From: Clostridiaceae bacterium
Lineage (GTDB): Bacteria; Bacillota; Clostridia; Peptostreptococcales; T1SED10-28
Direction of reading: 5' to 3'
Assembly: GCA_003553525.1 (NCBI GenBank)
Contig: PWEO01000142.1
Span: forward strand, 1-62,527
Length of the DNA stretch: 62,527 nt
This document shows positions 15,362 to 25,700 of the stretch, piece after piece; position 1 is the stretch's first letter; each line of letters opens with the position of its first letter. The notes below the pieces were generated by a model. That model was not told where the DNA came from, did not search any database, and worked only from the letters and a program-made list of their open reading frames with translations. Both the position numbers and the translations under genes were made by a program.

Positions 15362-15375
15362 CGAACGAATGTTCT
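15362..15375 (-). promoter_or_regulatory. LexA (SOS) box of recA
   Basis: CGAACGAATGTTCT contains a perfect GAAC-N4-GTTC, the core of the Gram-positive LexA site CGAACN4GTTCG, with one outer mismatch. It begins six bases after the -10 element, so it should cover the transcription start and block the promoter until LexA is cleaved. Confidence 0.85.
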
Positions 15376-15381
15376 AATTTC

Positions 15382-15410
15382 ATTATACTGTAGTCCGAAG
15401 GAAAAATCAA
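15382..15410 (-). promoter_or_regulatory. Promoter of recA
   Basis: TTGATT at 15405-15410 and TATAAT at 15382-15387 on the minus strand, spacing exactly 17. The -35 lies beside the end of pgsA, so recA can be transcribed separately from the upstream operon. Confidence 0.88.
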
Positions 15411-15417
15411 AGGTTTT

Positions 15418-15960
15418 TTAACTGTCGATAATTTTTTTATTCTTCCGGATATAATCCACTCCGGAAATCACGGTGAAAATAACGGCAATCCAAAGAACTA
15501 TGGTGTCCATGGGAACGTTAATATATCGGAAAGGGAAATTATCCAGCAGAATCAGGGATATGGCCACGATCTGGGAAATGGTCTTCACTTTTCCCCAAAC
15601 ACTGGCGGCAATCACAAGGCCTTCCGCTGCAGCCACGGCCCGAAGCACGCTGATGGTAAACTCCCGGGCAATAATAATCACCACAACCCAGGCGGAGATT
15701 TCGCCCATGGAGGATAGTGATATCAACGCTGCGGAAACCAGCAGCTTATCCGCCAAAGGATCCATGAACTTCCCGAAATTGGTAATCTGATTACGACTTC
15801 TGGCAATATATCCGTCCAGGGAATCGGTAATGGCGGCAAGAATGAATACAAAGGCAGCGATGTAATCCCCATAGGGAATTTGATGCAGCAAAAACACCAT
15901 AAAAACCGGTACCATAAATATTCGAAGTATTGTCAGTTTATTCGCTAAGTTCATCTTCAT
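15418..15960 (-). CDS. pgsA: CDP-diacylglycerol-glycerol-3-phosphate 3-phosphatidyltransferase
   Basis: Integral membrane enzyme of the CDP-alcohol phosphatidyltransferase family that makes phosphatidylglycerol phosphate, the entry to anionic phospholipids. 180 residues with several membrane segments. The signature DG-x2-AR-x8-G-x3-D-x3-D is present in SLDGYIARS and [10 protein letters not shown] (about residues 47-71). The ATG at 15960 follows GGGAG by nine bases and overlaps the 3' end of rimO by 23 bases, showing coupling. The order rimO-pgsA-recA-rny is typical of Clostridia; cinA, often between pgsA and recA, is absent. Confidence 0.95.
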   Translation of the reverse strand: MKMNLANKLTILRIFMVPVFMVFLLHQIPYGDYIAAFVFILAAITDSLDGYIARSRNQITNFGKFMDPLADKLLVSAALISLSSMGEISAWVVVIIIAREFTISVLRAVAAAEGLVIAASVWGKVKTISQIVAISLILLDNFPFRYINVPMDTIVLWIAVIFTVISGVDYIRKNKKIIDS

Positions 15961-17281
15961 CGACGCACTCTCCCATCAAATCATATTCCATTGCACCGGT
16001 AACTCGTACCATCACAATGTCTCCCGGCTTATGGGTTTTTTTGCAGGTAACGTATACTCCGCCATCAATTTCCGGTGCATCCCCTTGACTTCTTCCAAGG
16101 TATTCACCCGGTTCTAAATCTTCTTCTATCAGCACTTCCATTTCCCTACCGATTTTTTCCCGGTTTTTTTCCAGGGAAATAGCCTGCTGCAGTTCCATGA
16201 TCTTCCTTTGGCGCTGTTCTTTCAAATCTTCACTGAGCTGGTCCGGCAAGTTGAAGGCCGGGGTATCCTCTTCCAGGGAATAGGTAAAGGCTCCTAATCG
16301 GTCAAATTTTTGAGTTTTCACAAAATCCGTTAACATTTCAAAATCCTCTTCGGTTTCCCCGGGAAAACCGACGATCAATGAGGTTCGAAGCACAATATCC
16401 GGAATGGCTTTCCGTAAGTTTTGAATCAACTCCCTTAACTGCTGATTACTGGTTCTTCGGTTCATTCGCTTCAGCACCGTATCACTGGCATGCTGCACCG
16501 GAATATCCAAATATTTACAGACCTTGGAATTGTTTTTCATACTTTCGATCAACTCTTCGGTAATCATCTCGGGATAGGAATAGAGCATGCGAATCCATTG
16601 AATACCTTCAATCTTTTGGAGTTCATCCAGAAGCTTCGGCAGACGGAACTCATCGTATAAATCGATGCCGTACCGGGTGGTGTCCTGGGCAATCAGAATC
16701 ACTTCCTTTACCCCTTGTTCGGCTAAATCCTTGGCTTCTTCCAATACATTCTCCATCTTCCGGCTTCGGTATTTTCCCCGGAGTTTCGGAATTATGCAGT
16801 AGGTGCAAAGGTTGTCACAGCCGTCGGAGATTTTCAAATACGCCGTATGGGCGGGGGGGGTTAATACCCTCTTATGATCCTCATCAAAGATCTTATCTAC
16901 GTTGCCCACATAATGCAGTCGTTTCCCTTCCAGGGTTTCATTCATTACCTTTACAATGCTTTCATAATCCCCGGTTCCTACGATGGCATTAACTTCGGGA
17001 AGTTCTTCCAATAAATCCTGGGCGTAACGCTCTCCAAGACAGCCGGCCACAATCAGGGTTTTTAAATTGTTGCTTTTTAACTCCCCCATTTTCAGAATTT
17101 GGTTAATGGACTCTTCCTTGGCGGCTTCAATGAATCCGCAGGTGTTCACCACGATGGCATGGGCCAGATGTTGATCCGTTGTAATCTCATAACCGTTTTT
17201 CTTTAAAATTCCCAACATCAACTCCGAATCAATTAAGTTTTTCGAACAACCCAGGGATTCTATATAAACCTTTAAAGCCAT
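15938..17281 (-). CDS. rimO: Ribosomal protein S12 methylthiotransferase RimO
   Basis: Radical-SAM methylthiotransferase that modifies an Asp of ribosomal protein S12. 447 residues. The N-terminal MTTase domain has cysteines in [16 protein letters not shown] and AGCLGER (about residues 13, 48, 82). The radical-SAM CX3CX2C motif is [13 protein letters not shown] near residue 155. A TRAM domain fills the C-terminus ([20 protein letters not shown]). The start [12 protein letters not shown] and the [11 protein letters not shown] region favour RimO over MiaB. AAAGGAAG precedes the ATG. Gap 17282-17421 before it (140 bases) holds no clear promoter. Confidence 0.95.
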   Translation of the reverse strand: MALKVYIESLGCSKNLIDSELMLGILKKNGYEITTDQHLAHAIVVNTCGFIEAAKEESINQILKMGELKSNNLKTLIVAGCLGERYAQDLLEELPEVNAIVGTGDYESIVKVMNETLEGKRLHYVGNVDKIFDEDHKRVLTPPAHTAYLKISDGCDNLCTYCIIPKLRGKYRSRKMENVLEEAKDLAEQGVKEVILIAQDTTRYGIDLYDEFRLPKLLDELQKIEGIQWIRMLYSYPEMITEELIESMKNNSKVCKYLDIPVQHASDTVLKRMNRRTSNQQLRELIQNLRKAIPDIVLRTSLIVGFPGETEEDFEMLTDFVKTQKFDRLGAFTYSLEEDTPAFNLPDQLSEDLKEQRQRKIMELQQAISLEKNREKIGREMEVLIEEDLEPGEYLGRSQGDAPEIDGGVYVTCKKTHKPGDIVMVRVTGAMEYDLMGECVDEDELSE

Positions 17282-17421
17282 TTCATCTACTTCCTTTCCT
17301 CTGTTTCATAATGTCTTTATTCTTTCGCTCCTATCTATATCTATACGCTTATAATCCTTCGTATCCGTAACTAGACTTCAGTTTATCATATTTTAATTCA
17401 TTTGTGATAAAAAGAATGAAA

Positions 17422-20007
17422 TTAATCCTGTTCCTCCACTTCCTCTTCCGGGGAATTTGTTTCCCCTTCCCTCCGGGCGTCCTCCTGCAGTTGCTCCGCT
17501 TCTTTGGAGACGAGGACCCGTCGGGGTTTGGATCCCTCATGAGGACCCACCACACCGCTTTCTTCCAAGGAATCGATCAGTCGGGCGGCACGATTATAGC
17601 CGATTTTGAATTTCCGCTGCAGCATGGAAACCGAGGCCTGTTCCCGCTCGATGACCAAATCCCGGGCCTCATCATAAATGGAGTCTTCCGGTTCCTCCTT
17701 GGGCTTTTCCTCCACTTCGATTTCTTCCAGCAAAGAAAGCTGGTATTCCGGTTCTTCATCGGTTTTTCCCTTTAAAAAGGAAACCACTTTTTCCACTTCA
17801 TTTTCCTCTACGAAGGAGCCTTGCAGTCGTTGGGGTTTGTTGGCGCCGATGGGCTGAAAGAGCATATCCCCTTTTCCCAGAAGTTTTTCCGCCCCTCCGG
17901 TGTCGATAATGGTTCTGGAGTCCACTTGGGAAGCTACGGAAAAAGCAATTCTCGAGGGAATATTGGCTTTAATCACCCCGGTAATTACATTGACCGAGGG
18001 CCGCTGGGTGGCAATAATTAAATGGATCCCCGCGGCTCTGGCCATCTGGGCGATCCGACAGATTTTATCCTCCACCTCTCCCGGGGCCACCAGCATTAAA
18101 TCCGCCAACTCATCAATGATGATCACGATATAGGGCAGTTTTTCCCCGGAGAATTTTTCGTTGTAACCGGCAATATCCTTCACGCCGTTTTCCGCAAACT
18201 GTTCATAACGCTTGGTCATTTCATCCACTGCCCAGCTAAGGGCCGTAGTGGCCTTTTTAGGGTCCGTAACTACGGGAATCAACAGATGGGGAATGCCGTT
18301 GTATTGATTCAGTTCCACCACCTTCGGGTCCACTAAGATCAACTTTACTTCATCGGGCTTCGCCCCGTAAAGAATACTTAAAATCAACGTATTGATACAG
18401 ACACTTTTTCCGGAACCCGTGGCTCCTGCGATCAGCAGATGAGGCATTTTTGAAATGTCTCCCATCACAGGCTCTCCCGAAACGTTTTTGCCCAGGGCAA
18501 AGGGGATTTTTTCCTTTCCCTTTCGAAAGGCATCGGATTCCAGCAGTTCCCGAAGGTCCACCATGGAGGTTTCCTCATTGGGAATTTCAATGCCGATGGC
18601 GGCTTTTCCCGGGATCGGCGCTTCGATTCGAATGGCGGAGGCCGCCATATTAAGAGCGATATCATCGCTTAAATTTACGACCTTGGATACTTTGACCCCG
18701 GTCTCCGGCTGCAGTTCATACCGGGTTATAGAGGGTCCTTTGCTAAAATGTACGACTTTGGCACTGACCCCGAAGTTTTTTAAGGTCTCTTCCAATATCC
18801 GGGCTTTTTTATGCATATATTTCCGATCGGAATTGCCTTCGGGTTTGGCCCGTCGAACCAGTAGATCCGTTCCGGGAAATTGGTAAGGCTTCGTCTCCGG
18901 GGTAAAGGCGATGTTTTCAAATTCGTCCATCCCCACTTTTTCCTGAGTATTTACAGGGTTATCCGGATCGATGGACAGTTGTCCCGGCAAGGGCCCTTGG
19001 CTGCCATCGGTAAGAGGATCTTCTCTTTTGGATCCTTGAACACCTTCGGGATATCCCTTAGGGGCGTTTTTATCCCGGGGCTGATAATACTCGGGGCTGA
19101 AGGCTTCGGGCGGCAGGCCTTTTTGCACCGGACTTTCACCGGTATCCGAATTTTGACCCCGGTCTCCATATTGACCGTTCTCGCCATATTGACCGTTATT
19201 ACCATTTGGATCCGAGTTTTTGCTGAAAGCCGGCGCTTCCTTTTCATCGGACCATCTCCCACCCTCTTGGTCTTCGCTGAAGTCTCCGACTTTTGAGGAT
19301 TCCTTTGAGGAAGTTTCCGCCTCGGTTCTTTTTGCCTGGGCCTTAATGGCCATGGTTTTTCGTTTCTTCTCCGCTTTCAAAAGCTTTCGATTTTTGGAAC
19401 GGGCCTTCCATACCTTAAGCTGTTCTTTGAAAAATTTATGAATCCCTTCAAACCATTTTTTCAAGTTTTGATAGATGGAAATCTTCGTATAGATAATAAA
19501 ACCGATCAACAGCGCACTCAGGGTAATGATAAAACTGCCCCAAATGCCAAAGAGGCTTACAATAAAGTAAGTCAGTGTCATACCGATAAAGCCGCTGCCC
19601 TCCCCTTCGGCTCCGAGAACAAAATAATTTCCAAAACGTTGTAAGGTGCCATGGTCGGGATACTGCAGATGATAATCCACGAGTAGGCTCCTAGCCATTA
19701 AGGAACTGAAAATCAGTATGCCTACCAGAAGCAGCCCGAAAAACCACAGGTTTCGCCGTTCCTTTAACGCTTCCTCTTTCCCGATGGAGATAATCCCCAG
19801 GGCTATAAAAACAAAGGGCAGGATCCTGGCGGTCCCTCCTAAGAGTCCCCGGAAGAAATAATTAATCCCATCTCCGATGGCTCCCCCTCCTAGGTCCATA
19901 ATTGCCACCAGCAGCAAAAGGCCTGCTGCGATAAAACCAATGCCCAGTATTTCATTAAAGTAACTGTTTTTCGATGAACTTTTCCGTTTTTTCTTTTTAC
20001 CCGCCAT
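17422..20007 (-). CDS. ftsK: DNA translocase FtsK/SpoIIIE
   Basis: Septal DNA pump that clears chromosome from the division or sporulation septum. 861 residues: four membrane segments in the first 170, then a basic segment and a flexible Gly/Asn/Gln-rich linker ([17 protein letters not shown] near 270-290), then the motor with Walker [15 protein letters not shown] (about 527-540) and Walker [14 protein letters not shown] gamma winged helix ([20 protein letters not shown]) binds the orienting DNA sequence. The ATG at 20007 has GAGG at eight bases; the GTG at 20016 is rejected. Whether it acts mainly as FtsK or SpoIIIE cannot be decided from sequence. Confidence 0.95.
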   Translation of the reverse strand: MAGKKKKRKSSSKNSYFNEILGIGFIAAGLLLLVAIMDLGGGAIGDGINYFFRGLLGGTARILPFVFIALGIISIGKEEALKERRNLWFFGLLLVGILIFSSLMARSLLVDYHLQYPDHGTLQRFGNYFVLGAEGEGSGFIGMTLTYFIVSLFGIWGSFIITLSALLIGFIIYTKISIYQNLKKWFEGIHKFFKEQLKVWKARSKNRKLLKAEKKRKTMAIKAQAKRTEAETSSKESSKVGDFSEDQEGGRWSDEKEAPAFSKNSDPNGNNGQYGENGQYGDRGQNSDTGESPVQKGLPPEAFSPEYYQPRDKNAPKGYPEGVQGSKREDPLTDGSQGPLPGQLSIDPDNPVNTQEKVGMDEFENIAFTPETKPYQFPGTDLLVRRAKPEGNSDRKYMHKKARILEETLKNFGVSAKVVHFSKGPSITRYELQPETGVKVSKVVNLSDDIALNMAASAIRIEAPIPGKAAIGIEIPNEETSMVDLRELLESDAFRKGKEKIPFALGKNVSGEPVMGDISKMPHLLIAGATGSGKSVCINTLILSILYGAKPDEVKLILVDPKVVELNQYNGIPHLLIPVVTDPKKATTALSWAVDEMTKRYEQFAENGVKDIAGYNEKFSGEKLPYIVIIIDELADLMLVAPGEVEDKICRIAQMARAAGIHLIIATQRPSVNVITGVIKANIPSRIAFSVASQVDSRTIIDTGGAEKLLGKGDMLFQPIGANKPQRLQGSFVEENEVEKVVSFLKGKTDEEPEYQLSLLEEIEVEEKPKEEPEDSIYDEARDLVIEREQASVSMLQRKFKIGYNRAARLIDSLEESGVVGPHEGSKPRRVLVSKEAEQLQEDARREGETNSPEEEVEEQD

Positions 20008-20044
20008 TTTCTTCACCTCATCCTAGTCTTCGGCTATGTACGAG

Positions 20045-20071
20045 AAAAAAACATAAACCACAGGGTTTATG
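20045..20071 (-). terminator. Terminator after pnp
   Basis: CATAAACC and GGTTTATG arms (8 bp) with a CTGT loop, followed by seven T residues on the minus strand. It lies 28 bases after the pnp stop. I see no separate promoter for ftsK in the remaining 37 bases, so ftsK may depend on read-through. Confidence 0.88.
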
Positions 20072-20098
20072 CTTTATTCTTGTGTGCTTTAGTTATAA

Positions 20099-22210
20099 CT
20101 ATTTTTTAAATTTATCGTCCTTTTTCAGCAGAGCTTTTCGAGATAAACTTACTTTTCCGCCTTTATCAATTTCGATAACTTTTACTTCCATCTCCTGGCC
20201 TTCCTTTAACACATCTTCCACTTTGTTTACCCGTTCATGGGCAATGTTGGAAACGTGCAGGAGTCCTTCTTTACCGGGGAGAATTTCCATAAAGGCACCG
20301 AAGTTCATGATTTTCACGACTTTGCCCGTATAAGTCTCTCCGACTTCCGGATCCCTTACAATGTTTTCGATAATTCTCATGGCTTCCTTTCCGGATTCTC
20401 CGTCTTCCGCAGCAATGAAAATGCTTCCGTCATCTTCGATGTCAATCTTTACCCCGGTATCGTCAATGATCTTGTTGATCACTTTACCACCGGCTCCGAT
20501 GACCTCTCGGATTTTATCGGGATGAATCTTCATTTGTAGAATTCTTGGAGCATAGGGAGATAATTCCGGTCGAGGCTCAGAAATTACTTTACGCATTTCA
20601 CCTAAGATGTGCAGCCGACCGATCCTTGCCTGCTCTAGCGCTTCCTGCAGAACCTCTTTGCTGATGCCCGCAATTTTCATGTCCATTTGCATAGCGGTGA
20701 TACCGTCGTCGGTTCCTGCAACTTTAAAGTCCATGTCTCCAAGGAAGTCTTCCATTCCTTGAATGTCTGAAAGTATGGCAATTTTATCGTCTTCACGCAT
20801 GGCTCCCATGGCAATTCCCGCAACCATTTTCTTCAGCGGTACACCGGCGTCCAGTAAGGACAGGGTACTTCCGCAAACACTGGCCTGAGAAGTGGAACCG
20901 TTGGAGGCAACAACTTCCGATACCAATCGTAGGGTGTAGGGGAATTCCTCTTTGGAAGGAAGCATAGGCTCAAGTGCTCTACTTGCCAAGGCACCGTGAC
21001 CAATTTCCCGTCGTCCGGGTCCTCGCATGAATCCGGTCTCACCCACACTGTATGGCGGGAAATTATAATGGTGCATATATCGTCGGGACTCTTCCAAACC
21101 AAGTCCATCGATCGTTTGTACTTCACCTACGGCACCAAGGGTGGCAACGGTAAGTACCTGGGTTTGGCCTCTTGTAAATAGTCCGGAACCATGGGTTTTC
21201 GGAAGAACACCTACATCAGAAGTGATTGGTCGGATTTCATCGGTTTTTCGGTCGTCGGGCCGATTATTTTCATGAACAATCATTTGTCTTAAGTGATGCT
21301 TTTCGATTTCTTTGCAGATCCCGCTAACATCTTTTTTAATCTTAGCAAGATTTTCATCCTCTTGGTATTGTTCTTCAAAATGAGCGATGATTTCACTCTT
21401 CGCTTCACTGATTTTATCCATTCGTTCCTGCTTATCAAAGGTTTTGATCGCACTTTTAATCATTTCTCCGCCAAAATCCTCCACAGCACGACGAAGTTCT
21501 TCGTCAATTTGGGGAACTTTCGCTTCCATTTTTGGCTTGTTGACCTTTTCAACGATTCCCTCAATAAAGGTCACGATTTTTTTGATCTCTTCGTGGGCAT
21601 AAAGAATGGCATCCAGCATGATATCCTCAGTAGCTTCATTGGCTCCCGCTTCCAGCATTAATACGGCGTCTTTGGTTCCTGCCACCGTAAGGTCGATTAA
21701 GCTGTCTTCCAACTCAATTTCACTGGGGTTTACCTTGAATTCTCCGTCGATCATACCAAGTTTCACGCCTCCGATGGGACCATCAAAAGGAATATCGGAA
21801 ATCGATAATGCCACCGATGTACCGATCATCGCTGCGATTTCCGGTGAGCATTCCTGGTCTACGGACATGGCCGTTGCCACGATTTGCACACTGTTTCTGT
21901 AACCATCAGGGAATAAGGGTCGAATAGGACGGTCAATTAAACGACAGGTTAAAATCGCATTTTCCGTAGGTCTACCCTCTCTTTTAATAAATCCTCCGGG
22001 GATTTTCCCAACGGCATACATACGCTCTTCATAGTCCACACTTAAGGGAAAAAAGTCCATTCCCTCTCGAGGTTCTTTTGAAGCTGTTGCCGTTACCAGC
22101 ACTGCGGTTTCTCCATATTTTACTAAACAGGATCCGTTGGCTAACTGGGCAATTCTTCCGGTTTCAATAATTAGGGGTTTCCCTCCAAGTTCCATTTCAA
22201 ATATTTCCAT
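20099..22210 (-). CDS. pnp: Polyribonucleotide nucleotidyltransferase
   Basis: Phosphorolytic 3'-5' exoribonuclease of the degradosome-like decay machinery, 703 residues. Two RNase PH-like domains (first with [20 protein letters not shown], second with [15 protein letters not shown] and the phosphate-binding [14 protein letters not shown]) are joined by an all-helical domain. They are followed by a KH domain ([17 protein letters not shown]) near 555 and an S1 domain ([20 protein letters not shown]) near 620. The ATG at 22210 has GGAG about 12 bases upstream at the end of a long purine tract. Own promoter; its strong terminator follows. Confidence 0.97.
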   Translation of the reverse strand: MEIFEMELGGKPLIIETGRIAQLANGSCLVKYGETAVLVTATASKEPREGMDFFPLSVDYEERMYAVGKIPGGFIKREGRPTENAILTCRLIDRPIRPLFPDGYRNSVQIVATAMSVDQECSPEIAAMIGTSVALSISDIPFDGPIGGVKLGMIDGEFKVNPSEIELEDSLIDLTVAGTKDAVLMLEAGANEATEDIMLDAILYAHEEIKKIVTFIEGIVEKVNKPKMEAKVPQIDEELRRAVEDFGGEMIKSAIKTFDKQERMDKISEAKSEIIAHFEEQYQEDENLAKIKKDVSGICKEIEKHHLRQMIVHENNRPDDRKTDEIRPITSDVGVLPKTHGSGLFTRGQTQVLTVATLGAVGEVQTIDGLGLEESRRYMHHYNFPPYSVGETGFMRGPGRREIGHGALASRALEPMLPSKEEFPYTLRLVSEVVASNGSTSQASVCGSTLSLLDAGVPLKKMVAGIAMGAMREDDKIAILSDIQGMEDFLGDMDFKVAGTDDGITAMQMDMKIAGISKEVLQEALEQARIGRLHILGEMRKVISEPRPELSPYAPRILQMKIHPDKIREVIGAGGKVINKIIDDTGVKIDIEDDGSIFIAAEDGESGKEAMRIIENIVRDPEVGETYTGKVVKIMNFGAFMEILPGKEGLLHVSNIAHERVNKVEDVLKEGQEMEVKVIEIDKGGKVSLSRKALLKKDDKFKK

Positions 22211-22222
22211 ACGTTAATCGTG

Positions 22223-22271
22223 CTCCTCTCTCTTCTCTTCTCTTCTTCTCTTCTTCTCTTCTTCTCTTCTC
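22223..22271 (-). repeat. 49-base homopurine tract with 8-base repeats in the pnp leader
   Basis: All 49 bases are C/T on the plus strand, hence A/G in the transcript. The core is about four copies of the unit GAAGAGAA. It covers the ribosome-binding region of pnp. Such tracts can bind regulatory proteins, form triplex DNA or change length by slippage; none of this is shown here. Confidence 0.85.
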
Positions 22272-22294
22272 ACTTCAGTTACACTCTATTAATG

Positions 22295-22303
22295 ATTATA
22301 TCA
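22295..22303 (-). promoter_or_regulatory. Extended -10 promoter of pnp
   Basis: TGATATAAT on the minus strand matches TGnTATAAT exactly, giving a leader of about 75-80 bases that includes the purine tract. A -35 is poor (TTAAAA). Positions 22304-22462 hold no gene that I can see. Confidence 0.6.
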
Positions 22304-22465
22304 CGAATATTCTTTTTTTTTAAGACTTTCGTTCTATTTCATGAGAACATCGGATATAAATTATAGACATTTTCATTGTTTAAAAAACTTCATCACTAAT
22401 TTTCGAAAAACTTCATCACGGTTTTCAATCAGATTCTCAAAAAAACTTGCCCACATTCAATAATA

Positions 22466-22485
22466 GAGCGGGTGGCCACCCGCTC
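22466..22485 (-). terminator. Perfect 20-base palindrome after rpsO
   Basis: GAGCGGGTGG followed by its exact complement lies five bases after the rpsO stop. On the minus strand the following bases are TATTATTG, not a pure U tract; on the plus strand a TTTTATTATTTT tract follows. It may be a weak or two-way terminator, or a hairpin that protects or processes the rpsO mRNA. Confidence 0.55.
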
Positions 22486-22490
22486 TTTTA

Positions 22491-22754
22491 TTATTTTCTT
22501 AAGTTCAGTTTTTGTAGGATATCTCGGTATTTCTCGATATCTTGCTTTCTTAAGTAGTTTAGAAGGTTTCTTCTTTTACCTACCATTTTTAACAGACCTC
22601 GTCTTGAGTGATGGTCTTTTTTGTGGATCTTAAGGTGTTCGTTTAAGTGGTTGATTCTTTCCGTTAGAAGAGCGATTTGCACCTCTGAAGAACCGGTGTC
22701 ACTTTCGTGTACCTTATAGCTGTCAATGATGTTGTTCTTTTGGTCTTTATTCAT
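22491..22754 (-). CDS. rpsO: 30S ribosomal protein S15
   Basis: 87-residue S15, full length, with the signature [20 protein letters not shown] and [19 protein letters not shown] that contacts the 16S rRNA three-way junction. AAGGAGG lies before the ATG at 22754. It lies between ribF and pnp as in most Firmicutes. A TGATATGAT extended -10 inside the end of ribF (22849-22857) may start its transcript, giving a leader of about 90 bases that could carry S15 autoregulation. Confidence 0.98.
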   Translation of the reverse strand: MNKDQKNNIIDSYKVHESDTGSSEVQIALLTERINHLNEHLKIHKKDHHSRRGLLKMVGKRRNLLNYLRKQDIEKYRDILQKLNLRK

Positions 22755-22838
22755 GTTGCACCTCCTTGTTTTTTGTACCCCCCAATCTAAGTAATCGCCG
22801 GAGTTGTCGAGTTACCGAGAACGGGTTGTTTTGACACA

Positions 22839-23780
22839 TTAATAGTTTATCATATCAGTATCGGAATGTAAATGGAGTTTCGCTTCTTTTGCATCTTTTT
22901 CAATCTGCCAGCTGAGAGCCTCGGGACCCTCAAAGGAAATCTGACCCCGAAGAAACTTTACAAAAATCGTCTCTACGGAACGGGAGTATAGATTTCCTTT
23001 AAAATCCATAAAAAAGGACTCCACTTCCGCAGACCGGTCATTAAACTTCGGTTGATGCCCTACAGAGGTCACGCTTCGGTAGATTTTCTCATCCACCTTG
23101 GAATAAGTGGCGTATACCCCGCTTTTCGGCAAAATCTGATTGCTGTCGATTTTAATGTTGGCCGTAGGAAAACCGATGTTGGTTCCAAGACCCTTTCCAC
23201 GGATCACAGGGCCCCGAATGGCGTAGTACCTTCCCAGATATTTTTTCATAACGCCAACTTCTCCCGCTTCTATCAGCCCGCGAATTTTCGAACTGCTGAT
23301 TTTTTCCCCTCCGAAATTGTAGGGTTCGATGATTTTCAACTCAAAACCCATTTCCTTTCCCAATTCCTTCAGCAACGTGGGATTAGCACTGGCTTTTTTC
23401 CCGAAACGGTAATCAAAGCCTACAACAATGAGCTTGCTTTTTAGCTGATCGACTAGGATTTTCTGGACAAAGTCCCGGGGTTCCATATTTTTAATCTCGT
23501 TATTAAAAGGGCTAAGAATCAGTTCTTTTATCCCTTGGTCGGCGAACAGCTCCGCCTTTTTCTGAAGGCTGGTAATTTCCTTTAAGGTGGTTTCCCCTTG
23601 ATGCTTTCGGGGATGATTCAAAAAAGTGTACACACTGGGGCAAAGATTTCGCCTTTGGGACTCTTTCCTCACCAGTTTTAACAGCTCCTGGTGTCCCAGG
23701 TGTACCCCGTCAAAATTCCCAAGAGCTACTCCCCGGGCGGACGGGGATTGATAGGATTTATCTAGTTTTAGTATATTCAT
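22839..23780 (-). CDS. ribF: Bifunctional riboflavin kinase/FAD synthetase
   Basis: Makes FMN and then FAD from riboflavin. 313 residues from the ATG at 23780. The N-terminal nucleotidyltransferase domain has VALGNFDGVHLGHQELL and VVGFDYRFGKKA (near 115), and the C-terminal kinase domain starts at RGPVIRGKGLGTNIGFPTAN near 185. CGAGGG lies six bases before this ATG; a GTG at 23801 has no site and is rejected. It lies directly after truB, 35 bases apart, in the usual truB-ribF-rpsO order. Confidence 0.96.
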   Translation of the reverse strand: MNILKLDKSYQSPSARGVALGNFDGVHLGHQELLKLVRKESQRRNLCPSVYTFLNHPRKHQGETTLKEITSLQKKAELFADQGIKELILSPFNNEIKNMEPRDFVQKILVDQLKSKLIVVGFDYRFGKKASANPTLLKELGKEMGFELKIIEPYNFGGEKISSSKIRGLIEAGEVGVMKKYLGRYYAIRGPVIRGKGLGTNIGFPTANIKIDSNQILPKSGVYATYSKVDEKIYRSVTSVGHQPKFNDRSAEVESFFMDFKGNLYSRSVETIFVKFLRGQISFEGPEALSWQIEKDAKEAKLHLHSDTDMINY

Positions 23781-23815
23781 GGTTATCCCTCGTTTTTTCA
23801 CTACGGTTTTTATCT

Positions 23816-24715
23816 CTATAGAATGACCTTGACGAATTTCATTTTTTCTCTGTTTTCTTCGGTTATTATCTCACCGATGCCGATAAAACGCTCTTTAATA
23901 TAGATGCGGTACTGCTGCTCTTTTTCCCGGTCCTTAAAAAGTGGAATCTCCTCGGCACTTAAAGGAATCTTGTTTCCGTTTAAGGCCTGTTTTTCCTGTT
24001 CTTCTCTTACCTGGTACTTCGGGTAATGTCCCAGGGGATAATCCACCGGAAACAACCGCTCTTCGATTTCCCTTTGTTCCAGTTGCAATAAGTCCTCTAG
24101 ATGAGTTCCCTCCTTGATGGTAAAGGGTCCCGCCAAGGTCCGCTCCAGGGCGGCCATGGTCCCTCCCACACCGAGTTTCTCCCCAATATCATGGCAAAGG
24201 GTTCGGATATAGGTCCCCTTGGAACAAACCACATCCAGGGAAAATTCCTCATCCCGGTGATCGATCAGTCTAAGGGTGGTAAGTTCCACCCGGCGCTTAT
24301 CCCGGTGCACTTCAATCCCTTCCCGGGCATATTCGTAAAGCTTTCTCCCATCCACCTTTAAGGCGGAATACATGGGAGGCAGTTGGTCGTATCCCGGCTG
24401 AAAATGCAAAAGAGCCTTTTCAATCTCTTCGGTGGAGATCGATACCGGTTTCTCTTCAAGCACCTTGCCGTCAAGGTCCTGAGTATCGGTGACGATCCCC
24501 AGACGACAAGTGGTGCGGTATGCTTTTTCCTTTTCCAGCAGAAATTGGGATATTTTTGTTCCCTGGCCGATGCAAATAGGCAGGACTCCCGAAGCATTGG
24601 GATCCAATGTCCCCGTATGCCCTACTTTTTTAATGCCTAATTTTTTTCGAACCTTATAGACCACATCGTGGGAGGTCATCCCAATGGGCTTAATAATATT
24701 CAGGATCCCATTCAT
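23816..24715 (-). CDS. truB: tRNA pseudouridine-55 synthase
   Basis: Forms pseudouridine 55 in the T-loop of tRNAs. 299 residues. Motif I is GILNIIKPIGMTSHDVV at the N-terminus, and the catalytic Asp lies in KKVGHTGTLDPNASGVLP near residue 38. RTTCRLGIVTDTQDLDG and SKGTYIRTLCHDIGEKL are further signatures. The C-terminal PUA-like region ends at FVKVIL. The ATG at 24715 has GAGGAGG at six to seven bases; an in-frame TTG at 24733 lies before the site and is rejected. Confidence 0.97.
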   Translation of the reverse strand: MNGILNIIKPIGMTSHDVVYKVRKKLGIKKVGHTGTLDPNASGVLPICIGQGTKISQFLLEKEKAYRTTCRLGIVTDTQDLDGKVLEEKPVSISTEEIEKALLHFQPGYDQLPPMYSALKVDGRKLYEYAREGIEVHRDKRRVELTTLRLIDHRDEEFSLDVVCSKGTYIRTLCHDIGEKLGVGGTMAALERTLAGPFTIKEGTHLEDLLQLEQREIEERLFPVDYPLGHYPKYQVREEQEKQALNGNKIPLSAEEIPLFKDREKEQQYRIYIKERFIGIGEIITEENREKMKFVKVIL

Positions 24716-24740
24716 AGGGCTTCCTCCTCGCAAAATAAGT

Positions 24741-25700
24741 TTAGTGAAACAGCTCTTCCAATGCTTTTATGAGCTGCTCCCTGGTTTCCGTCAAATCGGT
24801 TTTCACCGTGGCTCCCGCAGCTTTTTCATGGCCGCCCCCACCAAAGGAACGGGCCAGGCTGTCTACCCGTCGGTCACTCTTCGATCGAAATCCAATTTTT
24901 GTACCGCCGCTTTCCATTTCTTTTAAAACAATGGAGATCTCCACCCCGGCAATATCCCGGGTAAAGTCAATCAGTTCGTCCATGGCTTGAATATCCAAAT
25001 CGTAACTTTTTAGCATCTCCTGACTGAGGCTTGTAAAAGACACCCGTCCGTCAAACAAAAGGGTTAGGTCCTTTAATACATCCCCCAGGAGTTTTACCTC
25101 CTGAATGTTTCGGCTTTGATACGTCTCCCGATAAATCAGGTCTTTATCCACGCCCATCTCCAAGAGATTGGCAGCGGCCCTGAGGGTCTTCGGAGCAGTG
25201 TTGTCGTACATAAAGCTTCCCGTATCCGTAACAATCCCCGTATAAAGGGCGGTTGCTCCGGCATGATTAAGGGGAAGCTTCAGTTTGTTGATTAACTCCA
25301 AAACCAGTTCACAGGTGGAGGAAATTTCCGTATCCACCCAGTTAATATGGCCGAAATTCGGATTTTTCATATGATGATCGATGTTGATCACAATTTTTGC
25401 CTCCTGAAGTACCGTTTCACTGTAATCCAGTCGTGAAGCTTGGCCGCAGTCCAATACAAATAAGAGGTCTATTTCTTTACCCATGCCTTTTTTATACTGG
25501 ACAAAGGGGTTGTTTTCCGCTAAAAATTCGTATTTCCCCGGGATACTGTCGTTGGTAAACAGGGTGACTTCTTTTCCGGCTTCCATCAGGGCCTGTCCCA
25601 GTCCCGCTACGGAACCCAGACTGTCCCCGTCGGGACTTTTATGGGAGATCAGGGCAATTTTGTTTGCCCTTTCAATCTCCCCTTTGATTTTATTGATCAT
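24741..25700 (-). CDS. nrnA: DHH family phosphoesterase, nanoRNase/pAp phosphatase
   Basis: Bifunctional oligoribonuclease and pAp phosphatase of the DHH/DHHA1 family, 319 residues. Metal motifs are ALISHKSPDGDSLGSVAGL near residue 16, FVLDCGQASRL near 82, and INIDHHMKNPNFGHI near 105. DHHA1 carries the Gly-rich RSFGGGGHEKAAGATV near the C-terminus. GGGAG lies six bases before the ATG at 25700, which overlaps the 3' end of rbfA by 11 bases, so translation is coupled. The longer reading from 25784 would run deep into rbfA and is rejected. Found between rbfA and truB in Clostridia. Confidence 0.93.
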   Translation of the reverse strand: MINKIKGEIERANKIALISHKSPDGDSLGSVAGLGQALMEAGKEVTLFTNDSIPGKYEFLAENNPFVQYKKGMGKEIDLLFVLDCGQASRLDYSETVLQEAKIVINIDHHMKNPNFGHINWVDTEISSTCELVLELINKLKLPLNHAGATALYTGIVTDTGSFMYDNTAPKTLRAAANLLEMGVDKDLIYRETYQSRNIQEVKLLGDVLKDLTLLFDGRVSFTSLSQEMLKSYDLDIQAMDELIDFTRDIAGVEISIVLKEMESGGTKIGFRSKSDRRVDSLARSFGGGGHEKAAGATVKTDLTETREQLIKALEELFH

